A DNA stretch of 64,000 nt from Monarcha castaneiventris obscurior (GCA_026261815.1 JAMPIT010000355.1:1-64000); one strand, 5' to 3'. Shown: positions 22,471-32,501, counted from the first letter of the stretch. The notes: generated by a model not told the origin, from the sequence alone. Made by a program: numbers and translations.

Positions 22471-22814
22471 GGGGGTCTAGGGGATCAGACCTGCCCTAAA
22501 ACCCCCTCCCAGCCCCACAGCCACTCCCAGAACCCTCAAATCACCCAGCAGCTCCCGGCCAGGACTCCCCCAACCATTCCCTGCAAAAGAAATGGCCCCA
22601 AGAGCCACCAAAACCCCTTCCCATCTCACCCAAAACCCACCCAAATTCTCTCTGAGCCACACAGCCCTGCCAGCACCCCAAAACTCCTTCATACACTGCC
22701 CCAAAAGCCCCCCAAATTCCCTACCGGCACCACAAATGCCCCCAAGAGCCACAAAAGTCCCTCCCAGTCCTCCCAGAATCCCCCATATCCTCTCCCACCC
22801 CACACAGCACCGAC

Positions 22815-23001
22815 CAGGACACGTTGGTGGACAGGAACATCCACAGCCCAGAACAGCTCAGGCACTTCAGCAGCGATTTGGGCACTTTGCGGGGGACACC
22901 CCGGATGGGCAGACCCAGGCCAGGACTGGGACAGACAACCGCAATTCCTGGAGAACAGACGGGCTCAGGTGGACACGTTCTGCCACCACAACTACGAGAT
23001 C
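22815..23001 (+). pseudogene. MHC class II beta-1 domain exon fragment, left arm
   Basis: Two frames together cover the second half of a class II beta-1 exon: LVDRNIHSPEQLRHFSSDLG (about 22822-22881), then a GHFAGDTPDG stretch one frame over, then QPQFLENRRAQVDTFCHHNY (about 22936-22995). The latter is the peptide-binding helix with the conserved Cys and CRHNY-type end. One or two frameshifts break it, and the first half of the exon is absent. The reverse-strand counterpart is at 31265-31455. Confidence 0.8.
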
Positions 23002-23164
23002 CTGGCCCTGTGTGCCCGACCTGGGAGATCCCAGAACAACCAAATCCCCTCAGATATTTCCCTGAACCAAATTCACCCCCAAATCCCGGTAAAATGGTGC
23101 AGCTTTAGATACCTTTGTTGAATTTCTTTATTTTTCCCCCAATTTTGGTTGTTTTGACAGTATG

Positions 23165-23240
23165 AAGGAGGAAACTATTTAGGTTGAAAAAGACCTCCAA
23201 GATCATCCAGGATTACTGGATGCCACCAGAAGAAACAATT
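23165..23240 (-). repeat. CR1-tail-like fragment
   Basis: TTAGGTTGAAAAAGACCTCC followed by AAGATCATCCAGG resembles the reverse complement of the CR1 retroposon 3' end. The mirror copy is at 31010-31090. Confidence 0.45.
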
Positions 23241-23282
23241 GGACAGAGTAGGTGAGAATTTTTGGGCTGTAAAGTCAACAAA

Positions 23283-24597
23283 TCAGCTCTTCCCAATGGA
23301 ATCCCAATGTTGATCTGAGTCCCAATGGATGTTCCTGCCCCTGTCTTCACCCAGGTGCCTACGGGGATCCAGGAGGACGTGGAGAGCACCAGCCTGGGGT
23401 ATTCCCAACCTGGATGACAGGGAATGTGGGTCAGCAGGGCTCTGCCAAACGTGGTTCTTCTGATGGGGGATGAAGTTGGAGCAGAAGATGAAGCTCTTCC
23501 TGCAGTCAGGGCACTCGCAGGGCTGCCCTGCGAGTTGGTGTCTGGTCAAGTGAGAGCTCCTGGAGAAGCTCTTCCCACACTGGGGACACTCGTAGGGCCT
23601 CTCCCCAGTGTGGATCCTCTGGTGGCGGATCAGGTGGGAGCTGCGGCTGAAGCTCTTCCCACATTCCCCACACTCGTAGGGCCTCTCCCCAGTGTGGATG
23701 CATTGGTGCTTGACGAGGTTGGAGTTTTGCTTGAATCCCTTCCTGCAGTCGGGGCAGGGGAAGGGCCTCGCCTCTGTGTGAATCTGCTGGTGCAGGAGGA
23801 GATAAGAGCTGCTCTGAAACCTCTTCCCACACTCCCCACACTCATAGGGCCTCTCCCAAGTGTGGATCCACTGGTGGCGGATCAGGTGGGAGCTGCGGCT
23901 GAAGCTCTTCCCAGATCCCACACACGCGTAGGGCCTCTCCCCAGTGTGGACCATCTGGTGGCGGATCAGGCTGGAGCTCTGGCTGAAGCTCTTCCCACAT
24001 TCCCGACACTCATAGGGCCTCTCCCCAGTGTGGATCCTCTGGTGGATGATCAGGTGGGAGCTGTACCTGAAGCTCTTCCCACATTCCCCACACTCATAGG
24101 GCTTCTCCCCATTGTGAAGCTGCTTATGAATCACCAGGTCCGAGCTCTGGCTGGATCTCCGGTCGCCTTCCTGGCACAGGGTGGGTCTTTCCTCCTCAGA
24201 GCACCCTGGGCTGGGTTTGCAGCCCCTCCTCCTGAGGGATCTCCGGGGCTTTTCCCTCCCTGGTGGATTCCTGTGCCGTGGAGCCTCTCAAAATGGCCTC
24301 TTCCACCAGGTTCTGCTGCGGGGATTTGTCCTCCCTGGGCTCTGTCCTCAGCTCCTTGTCTGGGGGAGGAAGGACAAGGAGAGGATGGGATTTGACTCCG
24401 TGCCACAGGGAAGGGGAAGGAGATCCCCCCAGTCCGTCCCTGGCAGGATGGCGTCGGCAGCGGGGTTGTCCTGCAGCCAGGGGCGATGCTGGGCTGGGAG
24501 ATAGAGCAGGAGAGAGGGGGAAAGGGGCACTGACTTCCTCTTCACCTGCCTGGGTGTCCCGGGACATCTTCCTCTTCCTCACAGCCTCCTCCTCCAT
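23283..24597 (-). pseudogene. C2H2 zinc-finger gene, left arm, eight fingers
   Basis: The start MEEEAVRKRKMSRD lies at 24597 and is followed by a GTGA donor near 24545. A second exon begins at about 24359 ([17 protein letters not shown]). The finger frame is open from 24134 or further upstream to 23283. It has eight C2H2 units joined by HTGERPYEC linkers. Finger 3 has lost its second Cys (CVGS), finger 7 its last His (LTRHQLAG), and the final finger (CECPDC...HQKNH) is followed by a 40-residue tail. The exon 2 frame reaches a stop after QTQPRVL, one frame off the fingers, and the right-arm copy has the same shift, so a normal protein is unlikely without an alternative start. Such genes are presumed DNA-binding repressors. 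Confidence 0.75.
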
Positions 24598-25264
24598 CCA
24601 GCCAAGGGTTGGGAATAGGAAATCCTGGTTTGGGGAGAAAAGCAAGGTTGTGAGTGTGTTGGGCTGGGGATTCCTCCTGCCCAAGTCCATCTCTAGAAGT
24701 CACTGGATATTTGGTGTCCATAAAAGCCTCCTGGACACCAAGATCTAGTCCAAAAAAACCTCAAACATCAAGACATAACCCCAAAATTCCCAAAATATCA
24801 AGACTCAGCCCAAAAGATTCCAAGATTAAGCCAAACAAACTCCCAAGAGTTCCCCTTCTCTGTTTACTCCACTTTGGGCTTTTGGGCGTCCCCCCTCTCT
24901 GGGCTCCTGGGGATCCCGTGTGCACTGGGGTTCCCCCTATCTGGGTGTCCCGCTTTCTCCGGGCCGCCGGCGGTCCTGGGAATCCCAGGGATTCCTGCTT
25001 TATGCGCTCCCCACTTTGGTGTCCAACAGGTCCCTGGTTCCCCGCCCGCCGTTCCCCTCCCTCTCTCCAGGCTGCCGGGGGTCCCCCAGCTCTGGTATCA
25101 CCCCTCTCTGCTCTCCACACTCCGGGGCTCTTGGGCTCCCCCGTCCCTGGCTCTCCTGGGGATTCCTAAAACTGGTGTCCCCCCCTGTGCCGGTACCTGG
25201 AAACTGCCACGTGGCTCTGGAGCCTGACCCACCGGGACCTCCCCAAACTCCCCTCAGGGATGCC
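24598..25264. other. Arm sequence without a recognised gene
   Basis: Open frames are seen on both strands and are identical in the mirror at 28640-29218, but I recognise no protein. The intact target site for the right-arm LTR insertion is CAAGTC at 24682-24687. Confidence 0.5.
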
Positions 25265-25560
25265 CCAGTGACCCCCAAGGGGCATTTACGGCTCAGCTTT
25301 GGAATCCTGCAAGATCCAAACAACCCCCCTCAAAAAAAACCCTCCCAGGGACCCCCCAGGATGTTTGGGGTGAGCTCCCCCTCCCCTGGCATCTGTGGGA
25401 TGTGGTGGGGTCAATGCACCTGGGGCCAGGGGGGCTGCAGATACAGAGAGTGCTGGAACCTCGTGGTGCCTCCTCTCCCTGCTCTTCCTCCTCCTCCTGC
25501 ATAATCCCCCCTCCTTCTCCTCCTGCTTCCTCCCTTCCTCGTGCTCCTTCTTCATCCCTC
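25265..25560 (+). repeat. Direct repeat, unit 1 (paired with 27370-27680)
   Basis: GGCATTTNCGRCTCR, CCTGCAAGATCCAAAC, GGGACCCCCCARGATRTTTGGGG and the following C- and T-rich stretch recur in the same order at 27370-27680. The two are direct, roughly 80 percent alike by eye, and lie inside or at the edge of the palindrome spacer. Confidence 0.65.
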
Positions 25561-25809
25561 CTCCTCCATCCCTTGTCCTCCTCCCACCAGGACCAGCAGC
25601 ACCCTTGGACCCCCATTCCCCCCAGAACCCTCGCATCCCATGGGACGATGGGAATGGAGCTGGAACAGGTCAGGATGGACATGGGGTGGGGCTTTTGGCT
25701 GAGCCCACCCACTGCGGGGAGAACCCAGATAGGGGAAAAGAGGGAAAACTAGTGGGTAGAGATCAAAAACTTGGGGGTTGTGGTCACCCTGGGAGGGGAC
25801 TTCCACCGA

Positions 25810-26420
25810 GTCCACTCAGTCCACGTCTGGTCTCATCTCAGGAGCCTGGAGATTTTGGAGTGGGGAATGCAGAGATTGATAGTGGATCCCAAGGGATTTC
25901 AGGGGCCAGATAAGGGCTGACCCTCTCCTTCTTGGTGGGGTGGTCAGGCTGGAGACCCCATATGGTTCCCAGGGTCCCCGGGATGCAGAGTTGTCACCAC
26001 CTTCTGCTTCAGGTGCTGGTTCTGGGGGAACCTCGGCCCCTTGGGGCTCTTCCTGCAGCCGAGAACTTGCAGGGACCCTCCTCCAGGTGGGTCCTACAGG
26101 TGTTCCAGGGGCTGGGGGATCAGGGTGAAGCCCTTCCCATAGTCTGGGCATCCATAGGGGCTCCCCAGTGTGGATCCCCTGGTGCCTGGTGAGGTTGGGG
26201 CTCCCACCAAAGCTTTTCCTGCACTCCTGGCCCAGCTAGGGTCTCTCTCCTCTGAGATGGGACCTCTGGGAAAAGCTTGGGCAGACGAAGCACTTCTCCC
26301 CCACGTGGATCCTGTGCTGGGAGATCAGCTCCGTGCTCCGGCCAAAGCTCTTCCCAAAGGAGATCAGTCCCTTGCCATGATGGCAACTTTGGGGTTCCCC
26401 ACAGCCCTCCCACTTCAACT
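25810..26420 (-). pseudogene. Degenerate C2H2 zinc-finger remnant
   Basis: On the minus strand, pieces such as FGKSFGRSTELISQHRIH (26358-26305) and a CxxCxKSFGGSPNLTRHQGIH-like unit near 26230-26170 are zinc fingers in shifting frames. Several Cys or His ligands are missing. It has no counterpart in the arms. Confidence 0.6.
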
Positions 26421-26715
26421 GGAGGTCTCAACCCCCATTTTTTGCCCCTCCTCCACCCTTTTCCCATCATCCCCCAATCCTCATTCACCAACCAACCCCA
26501 CTAAACTGAAGGATCCCACTCCCTTTTCCCTCCCTCTGCCCCCCATCCCCATCCTTTCTCATCTTCCCCCAAAGCCTCAGTGCCCCAAGCGCTTGGTTTG
26601 GGGCTCTCAGTCTCCTGTCCCACTCCGTCTGGGGAGTCCGACCCCCTTTTCACTGCTCTCCCCCTCTTTCCGACGGGTCCCCCTTTTCCAGCCCTCCCCT
26701 CAGCCCAGAGCTCCT
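26421..26715. other. Spacer sequence, no gene seen
   Basis: C- and T-rich sequence between the degenerate fingers and the MHC leader exon. No motif is recognised. Confidence 0.4.
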
Positions 26716-26788
26716 TGCCTGTGGCCGGGGGGGCTCCCAGCAGCACCAGGGCCACCAGTACAGCCCCAGCTGCCCCCACACGCCCCAT
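26716..26788 (-). pseudogene. MHC class II beta leader exon (exon 1), isolated
   Basis: From the ATG at 26788-26786 the minus strand encodes MGRVGAAGAVLVALVLLGA then PPATG. This is a hydrophobic signal peptide of the form found in songbird MHC class II beta chains. The expected splice donor reads ACAG/GCAAGG, a GC instead of GT. It lies in a CpG island (about 26700-27110) that could hold the promoter. No beta-1 exon follows downstream on this strand; instead the degenerate zinc-finger remnant does, so it is an orphan exon. Confidence 0.65.
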
Positions 26789-27110
26789 GCCCAGCGCCGG
26801 GCCGGTGCCGACAGCCCCAAAGCAGCCGCGCTGTGCCCTGGGGGGGTCCCCAAAGCGGCCCCGGCCCGCAAGGCCCTGGCAGCCCCAGGCCGGAGCAGTG
26901 CGGAGCGCGGGCGGGTGGCATCAGCCGTGCCCGGGCAGGACCGGGCCCCGCGGGGCTCCCGCCCGCACTCGGCCCCGCTGGGACAGCGCGGGGGGGCCCG
27001 GCCTGGCCGCCCCCACCTCCCCCTCCCCAAATTCCGCTCCGGGGGGCGCAGCTGGGGCCCACAGGTGCCGGAGCCACGCGTCCCCCTGCTGCCAGCACCG
27101 CCCCCCTCAG
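26789..27110. promoter_or_regulatory. CpG island upstream of the MHC leader exon
   Basis: Dense CpG and G+C run from 26700 to 27110. I looked for the class II X and Y boxes and did not find convincing ones. Confidence 0.4.
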
Positions 27111-27369
27111 GATCAGGGGTGCCCCAAAACTCCCTCACAGCTGGCGGATACCCTGCAAGCCCTGAAGGAGTGGGGTCCCCCCGGCCTCATCATCCCCAGC
27201 CTTCGGTTGCCTCATCCCAGGCCCCATCCCACCCATCCCCCTCCCCCACACTTCATCCCACACCCCAATCCACATCCCACCCTTCCCGGGCCCCATCCCG
27301 CCCCATCCCATTTCTCCCGGCAGCCGCCACCGGGACCCCCCAAAACCCCCCGTGCTGGGGACTCCCTAG

Positions 27370-27680
27370 CATCCCCCAAGGGGCATTTGCGACTCGCATT
27401 TGGAGTCCTGCAAGATCCAAACATCCGCCTCCCCCTGCACCCCTAAAAAAAAAACCTCCCAGTAAACAACAAAGGTATTTGCGGCTCGGTGCCGGAGTCC
27501 TCCAAGGTCCAAACATCCTCCCTCCCAAAAAGAACCCCAGGGACCCCCCAAGATATTTGGGGCGAGCTCCCCTCCCCTGTCACCTGCGGGATAGGGGGAA
27601 CAATGCTCCCGGGGCCAAGAGCTACGGACACAGAGAGCGATGGACGCACGTGGAGGCTCCTCTTCCTGCCTCCTCTGTGC
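27370..27680 (+). repeat. Direct repeat, unit 2
   Basis: It is the partner of 25265-25560. Within it the CCTCCMARGTCCAAACATCC motif occurs twice (near 27410 and 27505), so the unit is itself partly duplicated. Confidence 0.6.
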
Positions 27681-28575
27681 CTCCTCTTACACCCGCCCCT
27701 CCGCCTTTATCCCTCCTCTTCCTCCCGCTCCTGCTCCTCCGTCCTCCCCCCTCGCTCTTCCTCCTCCTCTGTCCCTCCTCCTCCACTCCTGCCCCTTCTC
27801 CTGCCCCTCCTCCTCCTCCTGTTATTTGTGGCTCCCATCCCAGCTCTGTCTGACATCAGCCCTGGGGCCGTCCCGTGCTCAGCAGCAGCAGCGGCAGCAG
27901 CAGCAGCAGCAGCATCCTGTGCTCCGTCAGTGCTCCCTGCTCCTTAGGGAAGGCTTTGGGATTTCTCCCAGGCACAGATACTGAAGCTCACCCCAACCTG
28001 CCCCGGTCCCGTTGCTGTCCCCTCGGCGCTGGGCAGCTGTTGTCCCAGGGCGAGCAGAGACACAAAGGAAGCCAAGTGCACCTTGGCTGCCTGGGCTGAT
28101 GCAGACGAGCCCCAGGGCCGGGTTGAGAGCCCCACGGAGCCCTCGGCTCCTCCCTGGGAACGGGTTGTGCTGCGGCTGCCACAGCAGCCATAGCGAGTCC
28201 TGGAGCTGCCCCAGCGCCGCTGCAGCAGGACCCAGGTTTCACGTCCTGTGCCAGGCCCTGCCCAGGGGCCATCGGATCCATGGGCTCCGTGCCCAGGGGG
28301 CAGACAAGAACAATGGATCGGATGCAGCCCCCGAGGACCCCGAGCGAATTAAGCAGCAACATCCAGAGCTCAACCTGACGTTTGCAAAGCTGCAGCCGGC
28401 AGAGTTCTGTGGCGCAGGAGAAGAAAGAAATGAATTCAGGAGCTAAACTTTTAGCAATATAATATTGAACATTTGTTAGTAGAACAAAGGCCTATCACAG
28501 CACTGGGGCCTTGGCAATATTGCCAGAGGCGCGCTCCATTCATTTTACTGTGGACTTAAGTACTCTCTTAAACTG
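27681..28575. other. Spacer with CTCC-rich and CAG-rich tracts, no gene seen
   Basis: 27681-27835 is a pyrimidine-rich CTCC tract. 27880-27915 is a short (CAG)n. 28000-28445 is GC-rich with open frames on both strands that I cannot assign. 28440-28575 is AT-richer and joins the right arm abruptly at 28576. Confidence 0.5.
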
Positions 28576-29218
28576 TTGCAGGTTGTTTGGATCTTGCAGG
28601 ATTCCAAAGCTGAGCCGTAAATGCCCCTTGGGGGTCACTGGGGCATCCCTGAGGGGGGTTTGGGGAGGTCCCGGTGGGTCAGGCTCCAGAGCCACGTGGC
28701 AGTTTCCAGGTACCGGCACAGGGGGGGACACCAGTTTTAGGAATCCCCAGGAGAGCCAGGGACGGGGGAGCCCAAGAGCCCCGGAGTGTGGAGAGCAGAG
28801 AGGGGTGATACCAGAGCTGGGGGACCCCCGGCAGCCTGGAGAGAGGGAGGGGAACGGCGGGCGGGGAACCAGGGACCTGTTGGACACCAAAGTGGGGAGC
28901 GCATAAAGCAGGAATCCCTGGGATTCCCAGGACCGCCGGCGGCCCGGAGAAAGCGGGACACCCAGATAGGGGGAACCCCAGTGCACACGGGATCCCCAGG
29001 AGCCCAGAGAGGGGGGACGCCCAAAAGCCCAAAGTGGAGTAAACAGAGAAGGGGAACTCTTGGGAGTTTGTTTGGCTTAATCTTGGAATCTTTTGGGCTG
29101 AGTCTTGATATTTTGGGAATTTTGGGGTTATGTCTTGATGTTTGAGGTTTTTTTGGACTAGATCTTGGTGTCCAGGAGGCTTTTATGGACACCAAATATC
29201 CAGTGATTTCTAGAGATG

Positions 29219-29823
29219 GACTTGTGTGGAGGGGCAGGCCCCAACGGTGGCGGCTGCCATTCACTCCAACTCCGCCTCTGACTCCGCCTCTGGGGACGGA
29301 GACTCCTCCTGGGAGGAGGACTCCATGGGCGGCACCACAGTCTAAGCCCAGCCCAGGTTCCAGAAGATTCCCCCAGAAGGCGTCGAATGATTGGTTGGGA
29401 GTTGACTGACGCGTGTGTACCACCCCTTTGTAAAAATTTTGTTGGCCCTCAGATACTGTACCCTCCTACCCTCTCACTCTCTATTGGCTGGCTATCCGGC
29501 GCCCCTCCCAGATTTGCCCTCCTTAAAAGAGGCATGCACCCCTTTTCCCTTCGGAGTTTTCCCTCAGGACCTTCTCAATAAAGGAGCTCAGGGGGAAACC
29601 CCCTCTCGGTACCCTTTGCCTCCTCGCCTGTTCATTCGCGCCTTGCTTCTCCTCGTGTGGAGCGGCCCCCGTCTGCGGGATCCATCCCTGCCTAACTCGT
29701 GGCACCTCGGATCTGAGGCGACCAGGGTTCCTTCGGGCCGGCGTCTTACGCTGAGGACAGCTAGGACTGCCAGGCAACAAGTGGCGCCCGAACAGGGACT
29801 TGAACCCTGGACCCTCAGACTTG
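29219..29823 (+). mobile_element. One-LTR insertion ending in a tRNA-Lys3 copy, TSD GACTTG
   Basis: The insertion is 29225-29817. The LTR (29225-29779) starts TGTGGAGG, ends CAACA and carries CCAAT-type boxes (near 29390 and 29485), TTAAAA (29523) and AATAAA (29577-29582). After AG, TGGCGCCCGAACAGGGAC (29782-29799) is the exact tRNA-Lys3 primer site. The match to the tRNA complement continues: CAGGG and CCCTG (29793-29797, 29805-29809) form the T-stem around the loop ACTTGAA. It runs to CTCA (29817), or CTCAGA (29819) if two target bases are shared. GACTTG flanks it at 29219-29224 and 29818-29823. The left arm has one GACTTG (complement of 24682-24687). Confidence 0.9.
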
Positions 29824-29906
29824 GGCAGGAGGAATCCCCAGCCCAACACACTCACAACCTTGCTTTTCTCCCCAAACCAGGATTTCCTATCCCAACCCTT
29901 GGCTGG

Positions 29907-30979
29907 ATGGAGGAGGAGGCTGTGAGGAAGAGGAAGATGTCCCGGGACACCCAGGCAGGTGAGGAGGAAGTCAGTGCCCCTTTCCCCCTCTCTCCTGCTC
30001 TATCTCCCAGCCCAGCATCGCCCCTGGCTGCAGGACAACCCCGCTGCCAACGCCGTCCTGCCAGGGACGGACCGGGGGGATCTCCTTCCCCTTCCCTGTG
30101 GCACGGAGTCAAATCCCATCCTCTCCTTGTCCTTCCTCCCCCAGACAAGGAGCTGAGGACGGAGCCCAGGGAGGACAAATCCCCGCAGCAGAACCTGGTG
30201 GAAGAGGCCATTTTGAGCGGCTCCACGGTGCAGGGATCCAACGGGGAGGGAAAACCCCTGGAGATCCCTCAGGAGGAGGGGCTGCAAACCCAGCCCAGGG
30301 TGCTCTGAGGAGGAAAGACCCACCCTGTGCCGGGAAGGTGGCTGGAGATCCAGCCAGAGCTCAGACCTGGTGGTTCATGAGCAGCTTCACGATGGGGAGA
30401 AGCCCCACAAGTGTGGGGAATGTGGGAAGAGCTTCAGGTACAGCTCCCACCTGATCATCCACCAGAGGATCCACACTGGGGAGAGGCCCTACGAGTGTCC
30501 TGAATGTGGGAAGAGGTTTCAGACCAGCTCCCATCTCCTCAAGCACCAGCGGATTCACACAGAGGAGAGGCCCTTCCCCTGCCCCGACTGCAGGAGGGGT
30601 TTCAGGCGCAACTCCCACCTTGTCAGGCACCGGCGCATCCACACAGGGGAGAGGCCCTACGAGTGTCCCCAGTGTGGGAAGAGCTTCTCCAGGAGCTCTC
30701 ACTTGACCAGACACCAACAGAGGCGCCTGTAAGGGCAGCCCTGCGAGTGCCCCAACTGCAGGAAGAGCTTCATCCTCTGCTCCAACTTCATCCCCCATCA
30801 GAAGAACCACGTTTGGCAGAGCCCTGCTGACCCACATTCCCTGTCATCCAGGTTGGGAATACCCCAGGCTGGTGCTCTCCACGTCCTCCTGGATCCCCGT
30901 AGGCACCTGGGTGAAGAGAGGGGCAGGAACATCCATTGGGACTCAGATCAACATTGGGATTCCATTGGGAAGAGCTGAT
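29907..30979 (+). pseudogene. C2H2 zinc-finger gene, right arm, five fingers, nonsense codon
   Basis: The start MEEEAVRKRKMSRD is at 29907, with a GTGAGG donor near 29959 and a second exon at about 30145 ([17 protein letters not shown]). The finger frame (open from 30370 or earlier) has four units, then TAA at 30730-30732; the fifth (CECPNC...HQKNH) and the tail lie beyond the stop. It has three fewer fingers than the left-arm copy. The exon 2 frame is one base off the fingers in both arms. The LTR insertion sits just upstream of the first exon. It is probably not functional. Confidence 0.75.
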
Positions 30980-31009
30980 TTGTTGACTTTACAGCCCAAA
31001 AATTCTCAC

Positions 31010-31090
31010 CTACTCTGTCCAATTGTTTCTTCTGGTGGCATCCAGTAATCCTGGATGATCTTGGAGGTCTTTTTCAACCTAAATAGCTTC
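31010..31090 (+). repeat. CR1-tail-like fragment, right arm
   Basis: Mirror of 23165-23240, containing GATCTTGGAGGTCTTTTTCA followed by ACCTAAATAG. Confidence 0.45.
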
Positions 31091-31264
31091 CTCCTTCATC
31101 CTGTCAAAACAACCAAAATCGGGGGAAAAATAAAGAAATTAAACAATGATATCTAAACCTGCACCATTTTACCGGGATTTGGGGGTGAATTTGGGGTTCC
31201 AGGGAATATTTGGGAGGTTTTGGTTGTTGTGGGGCTGCCCAGGCTGAGCAGATTGGGGACACAA

Positions 31265-31455
31265 TGTCACAGTTGTGGTGGCAGAACGTGTCCACCTGAG
31301 CCCATCTGTTCTCCAGGAATTCCGGTTGTCTGTCCCAGTCCCTGGCCTGGGTCTGCCCATCTGGGGTGTCTCCCGCAAAGTGCCCAAATCGCTGCTGAAG
31401 TGCCTGAGCTGTTCTGGGCTGTGGATGTTCCTGTCCACCAACGTGTCCTGGTCAG
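31265..31455 (-). pseudogene. MHC class II beta-1 exon fragment, right arm
   Basis: On the minus strand LVDRNIHSPEQLRHFSSDLG is followed, over a frame change, by a GENRRAQVDTFC-equivalent stretch. The end differs from the left copy: the conserved HNYEI end reads as a diverged sequence here. It is the mirror of 22815-23001. Confidence 0.75.
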
Positions 31456-31799
31456 TGCCGTGGGGGGTTGGGAGAGGTTTTAGGGGCTCCTGGGGACACT
31501 GGGAGGGGCTTTTGTGGCTCTCAAGGCCATTTGTGGTGCTGGGAGGGAATTTGGGGGGCTCTTGGGGCAGTGTATGAAGGAGTTTTGGGGTGCTGGCAGG
31601 GCTGTGTGGCTTGGGGAGAATTTGGGTGGATCTTGGGGGAGACGAGAAGGGGATGTGGTCGCTCTTGGGGTCATTTGTATTGCAGGGAGTGGTTGGGGGG
31701 ATTCCTGGCTGGGAGCTGTGGGGTGGTTTGAGGGTTCTGGGAGTGGCTGTGGCGCTGGGAGGGGTTTTTAGGACAGATGTGACCTCTCCCCAAGACCCC

Positions 31800-31890
31800 C
31801 AAAGCTGCCACCAGACCCCACCCCCAAGATGCTTCTGGGGTTTGGGGGCTCCATGTTGGGGTTCATCCTCCTGGCGGTGCGGGAGAAGGT
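31800..31890 (+). pseudogene. MHC class II beta transmembrane exon fragment, right arm
   Basis: KMLLGFGGSMLGFILLAV then REK and a GTGAGG donor (31890-31895). The LTR of the next provirus begins five bases into the intron, so the tail exon and 3' UTR seen in the left arm are absent here. Confidence 0.5.
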
Positions 31891-31897
31891 GAGGGGG

Positions 31898-32212
31898 TGT
31901 GGTGGCCCGTGAATTTACATTATGTTGGAGTGACCGGAGAGGCTCCCCCCCGAGCTGCACTGCTCCTTGGGATGGCCTGTCCCGGTTTGAATTCCCTGGC
32001 TGTCTGTCAGCCTGGTCACTCCCCCAGAGCTCTCCCATTGGTCCCTGCTCCCTGATCCCACCTTTCCCCTGGCCTGAGCCAGCCATGTTCTGTGTATTTG
32101 CCTCTGCACCCTTTGGCAGTGAACATGCAATAAAATGCTCTTGCCGGAATTGCAAGCAAATACCCTTCCTACCTCTTTGCCACTGACTGAATACTGATTT
32201 AAAACAGTATTA
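31898..32212 (+). repeat. 5' LTR of the outer nested ERV
   Basis: It contains CCCATTGGTCCCTGC (CCAAT-type) and GCAATAAAATGC (AATAAA near 32129) and ends at GTATTA. The 3' partner is 38398-38712. TGGCACCTGAATGTGGGAT at 32215 sits where a primer site belongs; it equals a Lys-type site if four C/T and G/A (CpG-decay type) changes are allowed. Confidence 0.75.
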
Positions 32213-32501
32213 AATGGCACCTGAATGTGGGATGACCTCAGACTGTCCCTGGAGAGCGTCTCCAGCAGAGCTTTGTCGCTGGAATAAAAGTTGCCTTTCT
32301 AGCAGCCATTACTCCAAAGAAACCTCTGAGTTTTATCAGAGGCTCGGCGGGGGAGATCAACAACCTTCTACGGAAAGAGAAGACTGGTCTAAGTCAGTGG
32401 ACCATCCTCGAGAATTTTATTTGACCCCAAAGGTAAAATGGGTCACCTTTGTATGCTTTTCTTTTAATTCCTTTTATCTCAAGGGTTGGGAAGAGAGGGA
32501 G

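Larger units (their letters stand above)
22370..25326 (-). repeat. Left arm of inner inverted repeat (zinc-finger/MHC arm)
   Basis: Its reverse complement matches 28576-31897. Identity near the centre (24690-25326) is almost complete: I notice only two substitutions against 28577-29218. Outward the arms differ more, including finger number and many substitutions. Confidence 0.9.
28576..31897 (+). repeat. Right arm of inner inverted repeat
   Basis: It is the reverse complement of 22370-25326. It differs by the 593-bp LTR insertion at 29225-29817, by three fewer zinc fingers, and by scattered substitutions that become denser away from the centre. Confidence 0.9.

Noticed and set aside
26170..27446. 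Plus-strand frames of 288-331 codons
   Set aside because: They run through the CpG island and antisense to the MHC leader and degenerate zinc fingers; no domain recognised.
28786..29145. 119-codon frame identical to the mirror frame 25120-24761
   Set aside because: Identity reflects the near-identical palindrome arms; no domain, and other frames are equally conserved.
32214..32501. ATG at 32214 as the gag start of the outer ERV
   Set aside because: It overlaps the primer-binding site position; METEF at 32502 is the more likely start.
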